Assembly: GCF_033406955.1 (NCBI RefSeq) | Contig: NZ_CP137734.1 | Span: 7,874,001-7,938,000, forward strand | Origin: Streptomyces violaceoruber | GTDB lineage: Bacteria; Actinomycetota; Actinomycetes; Streptomycetales; Streptomycetaceae | Direction of reading: 5' to 3' | Length of the DNA: 64,000 nt | Shown here: positions 58,962 through 64,000 of the stretch, one piece after another | How the letters are laid out: the number at the start of each line of letters is the position of its first letter | How positions within the stretch are numbered: the first letter of the stretch is position 1 | Notes under the pieces: model-generated | Databases searched by the model: none | Told to the model about the DNA's origin: nothing | What the model saw: only the letters and a program-made list of their open reading frames with translations | Translations under genes and position numbers: made by a program

Positions 58962-60560
58962 ATGGACATGCTGTGGAACGGCTGGGGCGACCCGGCCCGG
59001 GCGACGCCGCTGCCCGACACGGTGACCGGGCTGCTGCGCGAACTGCTCGGCGTCACCCCCCGCGCCGCCGCCCCCCTCCCGCTGGAGGAGATCGGGGTAC
59101 CCGCCCCGCCGCTGGACGCGGACGCCCGCCGCGCGCTGGAGGCCGCCGTCGGACAGCGCGCGCGGGACGTGCGCACGGACGCGGAGAGCCGCATCCGGCA
59201 CACCCGCGGCAAGTCCACCCCCGACCTGCTGCGGATGCGCGCCGGCGACGTCACCGACACCCCGGCCGCCGTCGTCCTCCCGGACGGCCACGACGAGGTG
59301 CTCGCCGTGCTGGCCGCCTGCGCGGAACACGGCCTGGCCCTCGTCCCCTTCGGCGGCGGCACCTCCGTCGTCGGCGGCCTCGCCCCCGGCCGCGAGGGCG
59401 CGTTCGTCGCCCTCGACCTGCGCCGCATGAACCGCCTGCTCGACCTCGACGAGGTCTCCCGCACGGCGACCCTCCAGCCCGGCCTGCGCGCCCCCGAGGC
59501 CGAGGCGCTGCTGGCCGAGCACGGGTACACGCTCGGCCACTTCCCCCAGTCCTACGAGTGGGCCACCGTCGGCGGCTTCGCCGCGACCCGCTCCAGCGGA
59601 CAGGCCTCCGCCGGCTACGGCCGCTTCGACGAGATGGTCCTCGGCCTCACCCTCGCCACCCCCCGGGGCACGCTCGACACCGGCCGCGCACCGCGCTCGG
59701 CCGCCGGACCCGACCTGCGCCAGCTCGTCCTGGGCTCGGAGGGCGCCTTCGGCGTCATCACCTCCGTCACCGTGCGCGTACGGCCCGCTCCGGAGGTCCG
59801 CCGCTACGAGGGCTGGCGCTTCGCCTCCTTCGACGAGGGCACCGCCGCCCTGCGCCGCCTCGCCCAGGACGGTCCGCGCCCCACGGTGCTGCGGCTGTCC
59901 GACGAGACCGAGACCCTGATCGGCCTCGCCCAGCCCGACGCCGTCGGCGCCTCCCTGGAGCGCCAGGACGCCGGATGCCTGGCGGTCGTCGGCTTCGAGG
60001 GCACCGGGGAGGACACCGCGCACCGCCGCGAGGGCGCCGCCGAGATCCTGCGCGAGAGCGGCGGCACCTTCGCGGGGGAGGAGCCGGGGGAGCGCTGGGC
60101 CCACGGCCGCTACTCGGCGCCGTACCTGCGCGACGCGCTGCTCGACGCCGGGGCGCTCGCCGAGACCCTGGAGACGGCGGCCCTCTGGTCCCGCCTCCCC
60201 GCCCTGTACGCCGCCGTCCGCGAGGCGCTCACCGCCACCCTCACCGCTGCGGGCACCCCGCCCCTGGTCATGTGCCACATCTCGCACGTCTACGAGAACG
60301 GCGCCTCGCTGTACTTCACGGTCGTCTCCGCCCAGGGGGAGGACGCCGTGGCGCACTGGACCCGGGCCAAGCACGCCGCCAACGACGCCATCCTCGCCGC
60401 GGGCGGCACCATCACCCACCACCACGCCGTGGGCACCGACCACCGCGACTGGTACGTCCGGGAGGCGGGCCCCCTCGGCGTCGAGGCCCTGCGCGCCGTC
60501 AAGCGGAGCCTGGACCCCGCCGGACTGCTCAGCCCGGGCGTCCTGCTGCCGGCGGACTGA
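58962..60560 (+). CDS. FAD-binding oxidase, alkyldihydroxyacetone-phosphate synthase-like
   Basis: A 532-residue flavoprotein of the FAD_binding_4/AGPS group. FAD motif VPFGGGTSVVGGL (about 127-139), TLQPGLRAPEAEALL and ATVGGFAATRSSGQASAGYGR are family blocks; CHISHVYENGASLYFT and the HHHAVGTDHRDW metal-like His cluster near 485 match alkyl-DHAP synthases, which make the ether bond of ether lipids. The opening MLWNGWGDP is also conserved. ATG 58962 follows GTGAGGA. Divergent from TetR-glpD and followed by a lipid kinase. Confidence 0.85.
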   Translation: MDMLWNGWGDPARATPLPDTVTGLLRELLGVTPRAAAPLPLEEIGVPAPPLDADARRALEAAVGQRARDVRTDAESRIRHTRGKSTPDLLRMRAGDVTDTPAAVVLPDGHDEVLAVLAACAEHGLALVPFGGGTSVVGGLAPGREGAFVALDLRRMNRLLDLDEVSRTATLQPGLRAPEAEALLAEHGYTLGHFPQSYEWATVGGFAATRSSGQASAGYGRFDEMVLGLTLATPRGTLDTGRAPRSAAGPDLRQLVLGSEGAFGVITSVTVRVRPAPEVRRYEGWRFASFDEGTAALRRLAQDGPRPTVLRLSDETETLIGLAQPDAVGASLERQDAGCLAVVGFEGTGEDTAHRREGAAEILRESGGTFAGEEPGERWAHGRYSAPYLRDALLDAGALAETLETAALWSRLPALYAAVREALTATLTAAGTPPLVMCHISHVYENGASLYFTVVSAQGEDAVAHWTRAKHAANDAILAAGGTITHHHAVGTDHRDWYVREAGPLGVEALRAVKRSLDPAGLLSPGVLLPAD

Positions 60561-60631
60561 CCCCGCCGAACGGCACGCTCCCACCCCGTGAGACAACAGT
60601 CGGCACCACCCGTCAGCCCGGAGGCACACCG

Positions 60632-61513
60632 ATGCGACAGTTCACCGCCGTCGTCAACCCCACCGCGGGCGGCGCCACCTCGGCCGCCGCGCTCCTCGGG
60701 GTGGCCCGCCTGCTGCGCGAGGCGGGGGCCGGGCTGGAGACCGAGTACAGCCACAGCCTCGCCCACGCCCGCGAACTCGCCCGGCGGGCGGGGGAGCGGG
60801 GCCGGGTGGTGCTCGCCGTCGGCGGCGACGGCATGGCGGGCGGGATCGGCGGCGCCCTCAGCGGCACCGGCACCGTGCTCGGGCTGGTCCCGGCCGGGCG
60901 CGGCAACGACTTCGCCCGTGCCCTGGAGCTGCCCACGGGAGGGCCCGGACTGGCCGAGGTGCTGCTGCACGGCGAACCCCGCCCGGTCGACACCGTCGAG
61001 GTCACCTCCGCCGTCCACGACCGCACCGTCGTCCTCGGCAGCGTGTACGCCGGTGTCGACGCGCTCGCCAACCGGCACGCCAACCACGCGCGGCTGCTGC
61101 GCGGAGCCGCCTCCTACTACGCGGGGGCCGTGCGGGCCGTGGCGGGCTGGCGTGCGGCGGGCTACCGGGTCACGGTCGACGGCGAGGAGCACGCCTTCAG
61201 CGGCTACACGGTGGTGGCGGCCAACTCCGGCTACTACGGTTTCAACCGCCTCGTCGCCCCCTCCGCCCGGGTGGACGACGGTCTGCTGGACGTGGTGATG
61301 ATCGCCGACGCCCCGCGACGGCTGTTCTTCGCCCTGATGAACGAACTCTCCACGGGCGCCCACGTCCACCGGCCCCAGGTACGCGTCCTGCGCGGCCGGG
61401 AGGTCCGCATCGAGGCGGACCGGGCGATACCCTACGGCGCCGACGGCGAGGTCGAGGCCGTCGTACCCGTCACCGCGAAGGTGCTGCCCGGAGCGCTGCG
61501 CGTCCTGTGCTGA
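60632..61513 (+). CDS. Diacylglycerol kinase-family lipid kinase
   Basis: A 293-residue DAGK catalytic-domain protein (DgkB/YegS type) that phosphorylates diacylglycerol or a related lipid. Nucleotide motif VNPTAGG (8-14), then GGDGMAGGIGGAL (64-76) and GLVPAGRGNDFARAL (83-97), all diagnostic. The C-terminal beta domain ends EVEAVVPVTAKVLPGALRVL. ATG 60632 follows GGAGG, 71 bp after the oxidase, so co-transcription is likely. Ends at a strong terminator. Confidence 0.92.
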   Translation: MRQFTAVVNPTAGGATSAAALLGVARLLREAGAGLETEYSHSLAHARELARRAGERGRVVLAVGGDGMAGGIGGALSGTGTVLGLVPAGRGNDFARALELPTGGPGLAEVLLHGEPRPVDTVEVTSAVHDRTVVLGSVYAGVDALANRHANHARLLRGAASYYAGAVRAVAGWRAAGYRVTVDGEEHAFSGYTVVAANSGYYGFNRLVAPSARVDDGLLDVVMIADAPRRLFFALMNELSTGAHVHRPQVRVLRGREVRIEADRAIPYGADGEVEAVVPVTAKVLPGALRVLC

Positions 61514-61522
61514 ACACACCGC

Positions 61523-61554
61523 GGGGCCGGGCGCCCAGGTCGGCGCCCGGCCCC
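61523..61554. terminator. Bidirectional terminator hairpin
   Basis: A perfect 13-bp stem (61523-61535 and 61542-61554), loop 6 nt, between the lipid kinase and catalase genes (convergent). Confidence 0.88.
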
Positions 61555-61567
61555 ACGGCCCGGTGGA

Positions 61568-63847
<2,280 letters not shown>

Positions 63848-64000
63848 CGGCCTTTCTCCGTTTCTGGGCGGGCCGCTGCCCGCGCCCGGTCGTGTTCGCG
63901 TACCGACTGCCGTGGTGGGCCGTGACCGCGTACCCAGCCTTCGGGAGTCGAGGCATGGGCGCGGGGGAACGGAGGTGGCGGGCTCAGGTGATGGTCTGAC

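Noticed and set aside
63930..63935. SigB-type promoter for katE
   Set aside because: GGGTAC is present but no GTTT/GNNT box at the right distance; kept only as a remark in the katE entry.

Overview
The window is about 73% G+C DNA from a Streptomyces-type actinomycete. The evidence is the strong G/C third-position bias, frequent GTG starts and the gene content: DUF397/XRE pairs, SpoIIE phosphatases, DUF5709, DUF5133, Tat-exported polysaccharidases and a lipA-lipR pair. From memory the gene order (lipase, ferredoxin reductase, chitosanase, xylanase, glpD, katE) resembles one chromosome arm of S. coelicolor, but I could not check this. I see no rRNA, tRNA, CRISPR array, insertion sequence or phage gene. 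The annotation holds 59 genes or gene remnants, two of them pseudogenes, plus terminators and operator-like palindromes.

Layout. 1-5.4 kb: a nucleoside-kinase-like gene cut by the window edge, a HAD/GH65 disaccharide phosphorolysis pair and a GT-C-like membrane protein. 5.5-10.4 kb: small acidic proteins, a membrane SpoIIE-type phosphatase, a secreted GH64 beta-1,3-glucanase with a LacI-type operator, and an oxidoreductase. 10.7-16.1 kb: a secreted polyester hydrolase/lipase, its large LuxR-family regulator and a PucR-family regulator. 16.1-17.1 kb: a gene-free kilobase of diverging roughly 260-bp tandem repeats. 17.1-22.1 kb: a five-gene, translationally coupled LIV-type ABC importer operon. 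22.2-27.7 kb: a DUF574 methyltransferase, a WhiJ-like XRE/DUF397 pair divergent from an anti-sigma-like ATPase, and an ABC exporter. 27.7-29.5 kb: two broken genes (an NmrA-like fragment and a GlxA-type regulator with three frameshifts).

29.6-33.8 kb: small membrane proteins, a graspetide RiPP pair (precursor plus ATP-grasp ligase) and a repeat-containing membrane protein. 33.8-37.6 kb: a three-subunit molybdenum hydroxylase of the PaoABC type. 37.7-41 kb: an unknown coiled-coil protein, an SDR and a YihY-family membrane protein. 41.2-43.3 kb: four linked genes, three of them roadblock-like plus one PATAN/DUF4388-like. 43.4-48 kb: ferredoxin reductase, an MFS exporter, small stress-type proteins and a secreted chitosanase. 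48-56.6 kb: two large SpoIIE phosphatases, a GH10-CBM2 xylanase, and a convergent anti-sigma ATPase/STAS pair. 56.7-61.5 kb: TetR-glpD divergent from an alkyl-DHAP-synthase-like oxidase and a lipid kinase. 61.6-63.9 kb: large-subunit catalase.

Themes: secreted polymer degradation (GH64, GH46, GH10, polyester hydrolase), most of these genes with a palindrome near the start; partner-switching regulation (three SpoIIE phosphatases, two HATPase proteins, one STAS protein); and several small systems of unknown purpose (the roadblock quartet, the graspetide pair, the intergenic repeat array). Functions come from sequence motifs and remembered families; no database search was run.
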